Assembly: GCA_031273965.1 (NCBI GenBank)
Contig: JAISQX010000028.1
Location: forward strand, 1 to 12,615
DNA: 12,615 nucleotides
DNA from: Clostridiales bacterium
GTDB lineage: Bacteria > Bacillota > Clostridia > Christensenellales > JAISNN01
Direction of reading: 5' to 3'
The notes below the pieces were generated by a model. It did not search any database and was not told where the DNA came from. It saw only the letters and a program-made list of their open reading frames with translations. The translations under genes and the position numbers were made by a program. Position 1 is the first letter of the stretch, and each line of letters starts with the position of its first letter. Positions 1 to 5,670 of the stretch are shown here, piece after piece.

Positions 1-1691
1 CTGACTTTGAAGTCTACAGTCTCGTATCCCGCAAGCACGCCGGACTTGGAAGCTTCCTGAATACCCGCGTTTATAGGTCCGATATATTCCTTCGGCACTA
101 CGCCGCCGACAATCTCGTCGACAAACTCATACCCGGAACCCGGCTCCTTAGGCGATATAATAAGTACGCAATGACCGTATTGCCCGCGACCGCCCGATTG
201 ACGAATATACTTTCCCTCTTTTTTGATCTCTTTCGTTATCGTTTCTTTATAGGCTACCTGAGGCTGTCCCACTTTGCATTCGACTTTGAACTCTCTTAAC
301 AGACGATCCACGATGATTTCCAAATGCAATTCGCCCATACCCGCAATGATAACCTGTCCGGTTTCTTGATCCGTATTGGTCTTGAACGTCGGATCCTCTT
401 CCGCAAGCTTGGCGAGTGCAATGCCCATTTTTTCTTGGCTTGCTTTCGTCTTCGGCTCAATGGCTATTCTGATAACGGGATCGGGAAATTCCATTTTTTC
501 AAGAATTACCTGCCGTTTTTCGTCGCAAAGCGTATCGCCCGTCGTCGTATCTTTGAGTCCGACTATCGCGGCAATATCCCCCGCGTAGACTTTATCGATA
601 TCCTGTCTGTTGTTTGAGTGCATTCTGATAAGGCGCCCGACTCTTTCTTTTTTTCCTTTTGTCGTATTATAAACGTAAGAGCCGCTGTCCAACTGTCCGC
701 TGTAAACCCTGATAAACGCTAATTTTCCCACAAACGGATCCGTCATTATCTTGAATGCCAGCGCCGCAAAAGGCTCGCTGTCCGAAGAGTTAACTATGAT
801 TTCCTCTTCGCCATTAGCTATTTTCCCGACTATTTGGCGAACGTCCAAAGGCGAAGGAAGATATTCGACAACCGCGTCCAATAGTTTTTGAACGCCCTTG
901 TTTTTATAAGCGCTACCGCAAAAGACCGGTACGATTTTCATCGACGTAACGGCTTTTCTCAAGGCTTTTTTGATATCCGCTTCGGGAATTTCCTTACCTT
1001 CAAGATACCTTTCCAACAACGAATCGTCAAAATCCGCAACGGCTTCAAGTATTTCCGTCCTCAAAAGCTCGGCTTCTTCTTTCAAATTCTCCGGTATATC
1101 CGTAATAATCTGATCTTTTCCGAGATCGTCGTTATATATGGTGGCTTTCATCGTTATGAGGTCGACGACTCCCTTAAAATCGTTCTCTTTGCCTATGGGA
1201 AGCTGAAGGGCTATCGCTTTTACCTTAAAGCGATTTTTTATCATTTCGACAACGTTAAAGAAATTCGCGCCGTTAATATCCATTTTGTTTACAAAAGCTA
1301 TACGCGGCACATGATATTTATCCGCCTGACGCCAAACGGCTTCGGACTGCGGTTCGACTCCGCCTCTTGCGCAAAAAAGCGCGACCGCGCCGTCCAAAAT
1401 TCTCAGACTGCGCTCAACCTCCACGGTAAAATCAACGTGCCCCGGGGTGTCTATAAGGTTTATGCGATGTCCTTTCCACTCCGTACTCGTCGCCGCCGAA
1501 GTAATCGTTATACCCCGTTCCTGCTCCTGCTCCATCCAATCCATCGTCGCGGCGCCTTCATGCACTTCACCCAACTTATGAACGCGTCCGGTATAGAACA
1601 AAATTCTCTCGCTGACCGTTGTTTTCCCCGCGTCAATGTGAGCCATAATCCCTATATTTCTTGTGTTCTCCAGCGAAAATTCTCTTGCCAT
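1..1691 (-). CDS. fusA: Translation elongation factor G, C-terminus cut off by window edge
   Basis: This is the GTPase that drives ribosomal translocation and, with RRF, ribosome recycling in the cytoplasm. About 563 of the usual 690-700 residues are present; roughly the last 130 (most of domains IV/V) lie beyond base 1. The frame is open throughout and starts MAREFSLENTRNIGIMAHID. Seen motifs: G1 AHIDAGKTT (about residues 17-25), G2 RGITITSAAT, G3 DTPGHVDF, G4 NKMD and G5 GSAYKNKG, then domain II and III blocks (GELHLEI) and a domain IV start (SGGRGQYGH). The start is fixed by GGAG at 1698-1701, six bases before the ATG. It is the last str-operon gene visible, 221 bases after rpsG. Family and position make this the housekeeping EF-G rather than a tetracycline-protection relative. 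Confidence 0.97.
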   Translation of the reverse strand, partial: MAREFSLENTRNIGIMAHIDAGKTTVSERILFYTGRVHKLGEVHEGAATMDWMEQEQERGITITSAATSTEWKGHRINLIDTPGHVDFTVEVERSLRILDGAVALFCARGGVEPQSEAVWRQADKYHVPRIAFVNKMDINGANFFNVVEMIKNRFKVKAIALQLPIGKENDFKGVVDLITMKATIYNDDLGKDQIITDIPENLKEEAELLRTEILEAVADFDDSLLERYLEGKEIPEADIKKALRKAVTSMKIVPVFCGSAYKNKGVQKLLDAVVEYLPSPLDVRQIVGKIANGEEEIIVNSSDSEPFAALAFKIMTDPFVGKLAFIRVYSGQLDSGSYVYNTTKGKKERVGRLIRMHSNNRQDIDKVYAGDIAAIVGLKDTTTGDTLCDEKRQVILEKMEFPDPVIRIAIEPKTKASQEKMGIALAKLAEEDPTFKTNTDQETGQVIIAGMGELHLEIIVDRLLREFKVECKVGQPQVAYKETITKEIKKEGKYIRQSGGRGQYGHCVLIISPKEPGSGYEFVDEIVGGVVPKEYIGPINAGIQEASKSGVLAGYETVDFKV

Positions 1692-1835
1692 TTTTTTCTC
1701 CGATATCCAATGCTTAAAACACCGATATTTACTTATTCATTATATTATTAACCGAATTTCCATACTTAATACGAATCGATTTTCTAAAACGCATAAGTTA
1801 AAATTTTATATTTAACTCACGTAAAATCCGTATAT

Positions 1836-1895
1836 GGGCTATCGGCGTAAACGCGCCCTAATAACGGGGCTTGCGCATTTATTGCGTAAGCCCCG
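1836..1895 (-). promoter_or_regulatory. Two stem-loops in the rpsG-fusA spacer
   Basis: The 221-base spacer 1692-1912 has no gene. On the transcribed (minus) strand it first forms a strong hairpin at 1865-1895: arms CGGGGCTT/AAGCCCCG, one A-C mismatch, then CGCA/TGCG closing a five-base loop. A second, weaker hairpin follows at 1836-1858 (GGGC/GCCC around GCG/CGC, with a bulge). Neither is followed by a U-run, so they are not simple terminators. A TATAAT box for fusA stands at 1739-1744 but has no good -35. Possible roles, by inference: mRNA processing, pausing, or feedback by a ribosomal protein. Confidence 0.55.
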
Positions 1896-1912
1896 ATAAA
1901 TGACGATTGTTT

Positions 1913-2383
1913 TTACCAACGGAAGTGTGCAAACGCCTTATTTGCTTCCGCCATACGATGCGTTTCTTCTTTTTTCTTAAAGGCGCTGCCCGAACTGTTA
2001 TAGGCGTCAAGCAACTCTCCCGCCACTTTGGCGTCCATATTTTTTTCGCCGCGCTTTCTCGCCGCCGTGACTATCCAGCGAATGCCGAGAGTCTGTCTCC
2101 TGTCCGAACGAATTTCAAGCGGAACTTGATAAGTGGATCCGCCTACTCTTCTCGCCTTAACTTCCAAAGACGGCATAACGTTTTCGAGAGCCTTATTAAA
2201 CACGTCGAGAGGGTTTAAGTTTGACTTTTGTTCGATTATCTTAAACGCCTCGTAGACTATCGCTTGCGCGGTGCCTCTCTTTCCGTCGTACATTACTTGA
2301 TTGATAAATTTTGTAACTACTTTACTTTGATATATAGGATCCGGCAAAACGTCGCGTTTTGGTATCCCCGCTCTTCTTGGCAT
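1913..2383 (-). CDS. rpsG: 30S ribosomal protein S7
   Basis: S7 nucleates assembly of the head of the small subunit by binding the 3' domain of 16S rRNA, and it lines the mRNA exit/E site. The 156-residue product has the usual length and the S7 landmarks: MPRRAGIPKRDVLPDPIYQS, INQVMYDGKRGTAQ, NVMPSLEVKARRVGGSTYQV, RWIVTAARKRGEKNM and the C-terminal THRMAEANKAFAHFRW. The start is set by AAAGGAG (2391-2397), seven bases before the ATG. It lies between rpsL and fusA on the same strand, as in the str operon. S7 is the known feedback regulator of this operon in Escherichia coli; nothing in the sequence proves that here. Confidence 0.98.
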   Translation of the reverse strand: MPRRAGIPKRDVLPDPIYQSKVVTKFINQVMYDGKRGTAQAIVYEAFKIIEQKSNLNPLDVFNKALENVMPSLEVKARRVGGSTYQVPLEIRSDRRQTLGIRWIVTAARKRGEKNMDAKVAGELLDAYNSSGSAFKKKEETHRMAEANKAFAHFRW

Positions 2384-2510
2384 ATCATATCTCCTTTAGG
2401 TTGAACTTCATCGGTTCTCATCCGAATTAGATTTTAGATAAATCGTCCCCCTCAAACGCAATCAAAAAAGCTTGCGAAAGAGGCGGTTTTGTTTATGCGT
2501 TAAATACGTT

Positions 2511-2909
2511 TTACTTCTTGCCTTTTGTCGCGGCCGCGGCGGCGGCTTTTCCGGCGCCGTATTTTGAACGCGCCTGCTTACGCTTGGCAACGCCCGCGGT
2601 ATCGAGAGTTCCGCGAATGATGTGATACCTCACACCGGGCAAATCTCTTACCCTTCCGCCTCTTATGAGGACAACGCTGTGTTCTTGAAGGTTATGACCT
2701 ATACCCGGAATGTAAATAGTACCCTCCGAGCCGTTTACAAGGCGCACTCTCGCTATCTTTCTTAGCGCGGAATTTGGCTTTTTGGGGGAAGTAGTCGTAA
2801 CGGATAGGCACACGCCGCGTTTTTGCGGACATGAGTCCATAATCGGAGCCTTGGACTTCGACGTCCGTCTTTGTCTTCCCTGCCTTACCAATTGATTGAT
2901 TGTCGGCAT
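2511..2909 (-). CDS. rpsL: 30S ribosomal protein S12, with Arg88 (usual Lys)
   Basis: S12 sits at the decoding centre and controls tRNA selection accuracy; it forms part of the streptomycin site. The 132 residues include CPQKRGVC (28-35), SPKKPNSALRK (41-51, with the resistance-related Lys43 intact), GHNLQEHSVVLIRGGRV (71-87) and DLPGVRYH. Position 88, almost always Lys, is Arg here (codon AGA at 2646-2648). K88R is a known streptomycin-resistance substitution in other bacteria. Asp89, the residue methylthiolated by RimO in E. coli, is kept. The N-terminus is shorter than that of Bacillus S12, and the C-terminus ends in an unusual Ala/Lys-rich tail (KAAAAAATKGKK). AGGAGG at 2916-2921, six bases upstream, fixes the start. 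Confidence 0.98.
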   Translation of the reverse strand: MPTINQLVRQGRQRRTSKSKAPIMDSCPQKRGVCLSVTTTSPKKPNSALRKIARVRLVNGSEGTIYIPGIGHNLQEHSVVLIRGGRVRDLPGVRYHIIRGTLDTAGVAKRKQARSKYGAGKAAAAAATKGKK

Positions 2910-3006
2910 TTGTTTCCTCCTGACTAAATTTTAAAAAAAATCGGACGAGATAAACATTCAACCCTAAACGTTTAACTCAAAATACATAAAACGTGCCGCC
3001 GTATCA

Positions 3007-3037
3007 TTAAAAGAATCCGTATTAGCTATTCTTTTAA
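3007..3037 (-). promoter_or_regulatory. Stem-loop over the stop codon of the L7Ae-like gene
   Basis: A perfect 10-bp inverted repeat, TTAAAAGAAT / ATTCTTTTAA, is separated by 11 bases and contains the TAG stop (3026-3028) of the L7Ae-like gene. On the transcribed strand the second arm runs into only a short U-stretch, so termination would be weak at best. It may act as an mRNA-processing or partial-attenuation site between this gene and rpsL. The rest of 2910-3025 holds the rpsL ribosome binding site and nothing else recognisable. Confidence 0.45.
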
Positions 3038-3286
3038 TATCCCAACGACGCCCGCGCCGATTTCTATTCCGCAGAGACAACCCAGCTCTTTCATCGACGG
3101 ACCGTCGACAAAATCAACCCGATATCCCGCGCAAAGAGCGGCTATCCGCGTACGGTAAGGCTCTCCGGCGTCAAAGGCCGCTATCACACACCGTAACGCG
3201 CCCTTTATCAGCCCCTTTTCCACCTGTCGCAGCCCGACAAGCTTCAAAGAGTTTTTCAGCAAAAATCTGTAATCGTAATTACTCAT
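3026..3286 (-). CDS. L7Ae/L30e-family K-turn-binding protein (YbxF-like)
   Basis: This 86-residue protein belongs to the L7Ae/L30e/Gadd45 family, which binds kink-turn RNA. Its Bacillota member YbxF is encoded just before rpsL. Recognisable blocks are KNSLKLVGLRQVEKGLIKG (the Gly-x-x-x-hydrophobic RNA-binding helix start), RCVIAAFDA and the C-terminal SMKELGCLCGIEIGAGVVGI, which parallels the MKKLGKACGIEVGAA motif of B. subtilis YbxF. It is the first gene of the str operon here. The spacing upstream of the ATG shows no good Shine-Dalgarno: the nearest G-rich stretch (3301-3305) is 14 bases away, so translation may be weak or depend on mRNA structure. No better start is visible. Family assignment is confident; the exact role in this organism is not known. 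Confidence 0.88.
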   Translation of the reverse strand: MSNYDYRFLLKNSLKLVGLRQVEKGLIKGALRCVIAAFDAGEPYRTRIAALCAGYRVDFVDGPSMKELGCLCGIEIGAGVVGILKE

Positions 3287-3337
3287 AAAAAAGGTATTTT
3301 CCGCCTTTTTTGACCGTAATTTCCCATAGCCAAAAAA

Positions 3338-3362
3338 TTGTGTTATTTATCCGATAACACAA
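3338..3362 (-). promoter_or_regulatory. 5'-end stem-loop of the str transcript, possible weak attenuator
   Basis: A 9-bp perfect inverted repeat, TTGTGTTAT / ATAACACAA, with a 7-base loop is followed on the minus strand by six Ts. It lies directly after the predicted transcription start (about 3364-3366) and before the L7Ae-like gene. With only two G-C pairs it would be a weak terminator. It may instead stabilise the 5' end or serve as a regulatory site. Confidence 0.45.
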
Positions 3363-3371
3363 GCATTAGCT

Positions 3372-3400
3372 ATTTTAACATTATTTTCAATTCATGTCAA
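3372..3400 (-). promoter_or_regulatory. Strong sigma-A-type promoter of the str operon
   Basis: On the minus strand TTGACA (3395-3400) is separated by 17 bases from TAAAAT (3372-3377), with an extended -10 TGT in front. Upstream of the -35, at 3401-3460, repeated T-tracts of 6-8 bases recur at roughly helical spacing and resemble an UP element. That is what one expects for a ribosomal-protein promoter. It gives a leader of about 80 bases before the ATG at 3286. Confidence 0.8.
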
Positions 3401-3504
3401 ACAAAATAGACGAAAAAATTAAAAAAGTTGCATAAATCTGATAAAAAATTTAAAAAAAATTTTAATAGCGGTTTTTACGGCTAAGATCTTATAAATGTTT
3501 TGAC

Positions 3505-3543
3505 GTTATATATATTTTTATAATAATACTCAAATTGAGTATT
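3505..3543 (-). promoter_or_regulatory. Second possible promoter overlapping a 19-bp palindrome
   Basis: A 19-base perfect palindrome, AATACTCAAATTGAGTATT (3525-3543), contains the -35-like TTGAGT of a minus-strand promoter whose -10, TATAAC (3505-3510), is 17 bases away. It could be an operator for a dimeric regulator controlling a second start for the str operon. As a hairpin it lacks a U-run in either direction, so it is a poor terminator for purM. The rest of the gene-free stretch 3401-3647 is A/T-rich and shows no ORF. Confidence 0.4.
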
Positions 3544-3647
3544 CGAGCTTTCATATTTATTGCGGCGTATCGTGTAAAATCAATCTTTTACTTTAACTCC
3601 GCATCATAAAAACAGATTGCGGCATTCTTCATTTTTTGAATAATTTA

Positions 3648-4676
3648 CTAATCCAACTTTCCACTGAATCTTACGGTCTTATCGCCCTTAATTATTCTGC
3701 CTATCTCGTAGCAATCCGTGCCATACGCCGCCATATGCTTGATAAAATTTTCTTCCGAACCGCTTTTTACGACTATAGCCATACCGACGCCCATATTAAA
3801 CGTCTTAAAAAGCTCCTCGTCGTCCGTCCCCGTCGTTTTTCTTATAAATTTGAATATCGGAAGCGGACGGATTTTTGACAAATCTATCTCCGCGCTCAAA
3901 AATGCGGGCAATATACGGTTGAGGTTGCCCTTCAGTCCTCCGCCCGTAATATGCGCCATTCCCAAAAGATTTTGGTTTTCGAACAAGCCTATAAGCTCTT
4001 TGTAATATGACTTATGCGGTCTTAAAATTATGTCGATAAAGTTTTCTCCGTCAATTACGGCGTCCTTTACCTCGGGTTTTTGTTTCATCAAAAGTCTGAT
4101 AAAAGAATATCCGTTCGTATGTAAACCGTTGGACGCGAGAGCCAGAACGACGTCGCCCTCATTTATCTTCGACCCGTCGATTATCTTATCTTTTTCGGCT
4201 ATTCCGACTATGCTTGAGGTGAGAATATACGTTCCCGCTTCCACGACGTTCGGTTGCTCGGACGTTTCGCCTCCCGTCAGTACGCTTCCGTTTTCTTTAC
4301 ACGCTTTTGCTATGGTCTTTACTATTCTTTCGACGACGTCCGGCTGCATTTTTCCGCATATTATGGCGTCCTGTACCGTAAGCGGCGTAGCTCCCATTAC
4401 AAGAATATCATTAGTCAAATGATTTATCATATCATAGCATACGTTTTCTATCCTGTCGTACTCCGCGGCAAGCTTTTGTTTTGAGCCGGGTTCCTCGGTT
4501 TTTAAGACCAGTACGGGGTTTTTTAGTTCGGGAAATTTGATATCGAACACCGAAGCGAACGCGCCGGTTTTATTTAAAACGCGGGCGTTCACGCCGTCGA
4601 TATATCCCGCCATTTTTTTCTTAGTCGCATCCGCGGCGTTTATGTCAACGCCGGAAGCCTCGTATGTAAATCCCAT
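3648..4676 (-). CDS. purM: Phosphoribosylformylglycinamidine cyclo-ligase (AIR synthetase)
   Basis: PurM closes the imidazole ring in de novo purine synthesis: FGAM plus ATP gives AIR, ADP and phosphate. At 342 residues it matches the family (about 345). Seen are the N-terminal YEASGVDINAAD, the central TGGETSEQPNVVEAGTY, LASNGLHTNGYSFIRLL, HITGGGLKGNLNRILP and FNMGVGMAIVV. One block differs from the usual form: where most PurM proteins have GTDGVGTKL, this one reads TEEPGSKQKL (about 60-69), so the ATP/metal-binding loop is divergent. The start is supported by GAGGTG (4681-4686), four bases upstream. No other purine genes are adjacent. It could be a divergent PurM-like paralogue, but the overall match is good. 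Confidence 0.92.
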   Translation of the reverse strand: MGFTYEASGVDINAADATKKKMAGYIDGVNARVLNKTGAFASVFDIKFPELKNPVLVLKTEEPGSKQKLAAEYDRIENVCYDMINHLTNDILVMGATPLTVQDAIICGKMQPDVVERIVKTIAKACKENGSVLTGGETSEQPNVVEAGTYILTSSIVGIAEKDKIIDGSKINEGDVVLALASNGLHTNGYSFIRLLMKQKPEVKDAVIDGENFIDIILRPHKSYYKELIGLFENQNLLGMAHITGGGLKGNLNRILPAFLSAEIDLSKIRPLPIFKFIRKTTGTDDEELFKTFNMGVGMAIVVKSGSEENFIKHMAAYGTDCYEIGRIIKGDKTVRFSGKLD

Positions 4677-4687
4677 TTAACACCTCG

Positions 4688-4721
4688 TCCGACGGCAATC
4701 CGGCTAACGTCGGATATTGCC
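4688..4721 (-). promoter_or_regulatory. Mutually exclusive hairpins in the purM leader
   Basis: Between the purM promoter and its ribosome binding site, two alternative stems share bases. One is a perfect 7-bp stem (4688-4694 with 4708-4714). The other pairs 4694-4702 with 4711-4721 as GGCAA/TTGCC plus TCCG/CGGA, with a two-base bulge. The first ends one base before the GAGGTG ribosome binding site. The layout suggests a small conformational switch. It does not match the purine-riboswitch consensus that I know. Confidence 0.4.
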
Positions 4722-4736
4722 TTTATATTTTATTTA

Positions 4737-4765
4737 ATTATATCATGTTTTAAGTCCGAATGCAA
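4737..4765 (-). promoter_or_regulatory. purM promoter
   Basis: The minus strand reads TTGCAT (4760-4765), 17 bases, then TATAAT (4737-4742), preceded by TGA to give an extended -10. The -35 is poor but the -10 is consensus. The predicted start near 4730 gives a leader of about 55 bases. Confidence 0.6.
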
Positions 4766-4778
4766 GCCTTTACATAAC

Positions 4779-4840
4779 GCTCCGTCGGAGCAAACGCATG
4801 AAAATGCGTAAGCCTAAACGCGCGGACGCACGGTTTACGC
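4779..4840. other. Cluster of stem-loops in the purM / 5108 intergenic region
   Basis: In the gene-free stretch 4680-5107, three hairpins are packed together: GCTCC-GTC-GGAGC (4779-4791), ACGCAT-GAAA-ATGCGT with a GAAA tetraloop (4794-4809), and GCGTAAGCC / GGTTTACGC (4806-4814 with 4832-4840, one G-U pair). The last two share 4 bases. The region is far more GC-rich than its flanks. On the plus strand it also contains an 18-codon ORF (4798-4854) with a GGAG seven bases upstream, encoding a very basic peptide MKMRKPKRADARF... Either a structured RNA or a small gene is possible; no promoter for it was found. Confidence 0.35.
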
Positions 4841-4935
4841 GCGAATTTTTATAGGTTATTGAGCTTTTTTGATATTACCGCCGTTTCGGGTCAAGCTGTC
4901 AATATTTTGCGGAAATATAAGGCTATTTTATCAAG

Positions 4936-4963
4936 GCTATTAAACTAATAAGACTTTAATAGC
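4936..4963. repeat. 9-bp perfect inverted repeat
   Basis: GCTATTAAA (4936-4944) and TTTAATAGC (4955-4963) are perfect inverse copies around a 10-base spacer. They lie 80 bases upstream of the promoter of the 5108 gene. No U-run follows in either direction. It may be an operator or part of a transcript end; its role is unknown. Confidence 0.35.
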
Positions 4964-5045
4964 TTATTTGCGGATCGAAAGACACTATTTATAGTATTAA
5001 TCTTAATTTTCTATTGATTTTTTTAACTTTTTTTTTAGAAAAGTA

Positions 5046-5074
5046 TTTACTTCTTACATTTTTTGTGATATAAT
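5046..5074 (+). promoter_or_regulatory. Promoter of the 154-residue membrane protein gene
   Basis: TTTACT (5046-5051), a 17-base spacer and TATAAT (5069-5074) with an extended -10 TGA lie just upstream of the ribosome binding site AGGAGG (5094-5099) and the ATG at 5108. The predicted start is near 5081, so the leader is short. Confidence 0.7.
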
Positions 5075-5107
5075 AGACATATAAAATAAGTTTAGGAGGA
5101 TCAAAAC

Positions 5108-5572
5108 ATGTACAAAAAAACAGTATTTTCATCAATTCTTCTTTCCTTGGGTTATTTGGTTCTTACCGTTGGGGCTTTAGCCGTCGCGCTTGTCGGTTTT
5201 TTATTAGCTCAGCCTGACGTATTGACCATTGATGGGGAAATATGGGGCAAGATTCAATCCGCGCTAGTCGCGGCGCTCGGTGACCTTAGCGGGTGGATAC
5301 TTTTCGGAATAGGCATAGGCTTAGCCGCGTTTACTTTTATATCCGCTATAATCGGATTTATCGTTGCGGGAAAAGCTAAAAAATCATCCGGTAAGGGACT
5401 TGCGATTTTATTTGTTATAATCAACTTTATTTTTATCGCAATACCCGTTGGCGGAATTGTGACGACTATTATAAACGGCGGCGATTTAGCCGGTATTACG
5501 ATCCCGGCTATAGAGGCGGCAGTAGTGTTATTACTTAATATCTTTATTATTTTCGACATAGCAAAAAAATAA
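5108..5572 (+). CDS. Hypothetical small membrane protein with four predicted helices
   Basis: I do not recognise this 154-residue protein. It has four strongly hydrophobic stretches, at about residues 8-34, 61-88, 96-118 and 130-150. A short basic N-terminus (MYKK) and the basic loop GKAKKSSGKG between helices 2 and 3 suggest cytoplasmic termini. The segment between helices 1 and 2 (about 35-60) would be outside. It is a stand-alone transcription unit: its own promoter (5046-5074), an AGGAGG eight bases before the ATG, and a terminator (5617-5652). It is the only clear plus-strand gene in the window. It stands beside the export locus but is transcribed toward it and shares its terminator, so a link to that locus is not supported. 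No function is proposed. Confidence 0.85.
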   Translation: MYKKTVFSSILLSLGYLVLTVGALAVALVGFLLAQPDVLTIDGEIWGKIQSALVAALGDLSGWILFGIGIGLAAFTFISAIIGFIVAGKAKKSSGKGLAILFVIINFIFIAIPVGGIVTTIINGGDLAGITIPAIEAAVVLLLNIFIIFDIAKK

Positions 5573-5616
5573 CCGGTCGGTACGTAAAAAATAAAGATAG
5601 ATTTTATTGAAACCTC

Positions 5617-5652
5617 AAAAAAAGCTTTCATTCGTATTTGAAAGCTTTTTTT
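5617..5652. terminator. Bidirectional intrinsic terminator between convergent genes
   Basis: A perfect 14-bp stem, seven As plus GCTTTCA (5617-5630) pairing with TGAAAGC plus seven Ts (5639-5652), closes an 8-base loop. It works in both directions, ending the plus-strand 5108 gene and the minus-strand transporter operon, whose stop is at 5671-5673. Confidence 0.92.
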
Positions 5653-5670
5653 ATATCTTAAGGACTTTAT

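Noticed and set aside
888..1751. 287-codon plus-strand ORF
   Set aside because: It is antisense to fusA, whose minus-strand frame carries all EF-G motifs; no ribosome binding site and low-complexity translation.
2692..2961. 89-codon minus-strand ORF overlapping rpsL
   Set aside because: Different frame over the well-supported S12 gene; translation resembles no protein.
3525..3543. CIRCE-like heat-shock operator
   Set aside because: CIRCE has TTAGCACTC and GAGTGCTAA arms with a 9-base spacer; this palindrome has different arms and one central base.
4680..4736. Purine riboswitch upstream of purM
   Set aside because: The leader is too short and lacks the conserved three-way junction and loop sequences.
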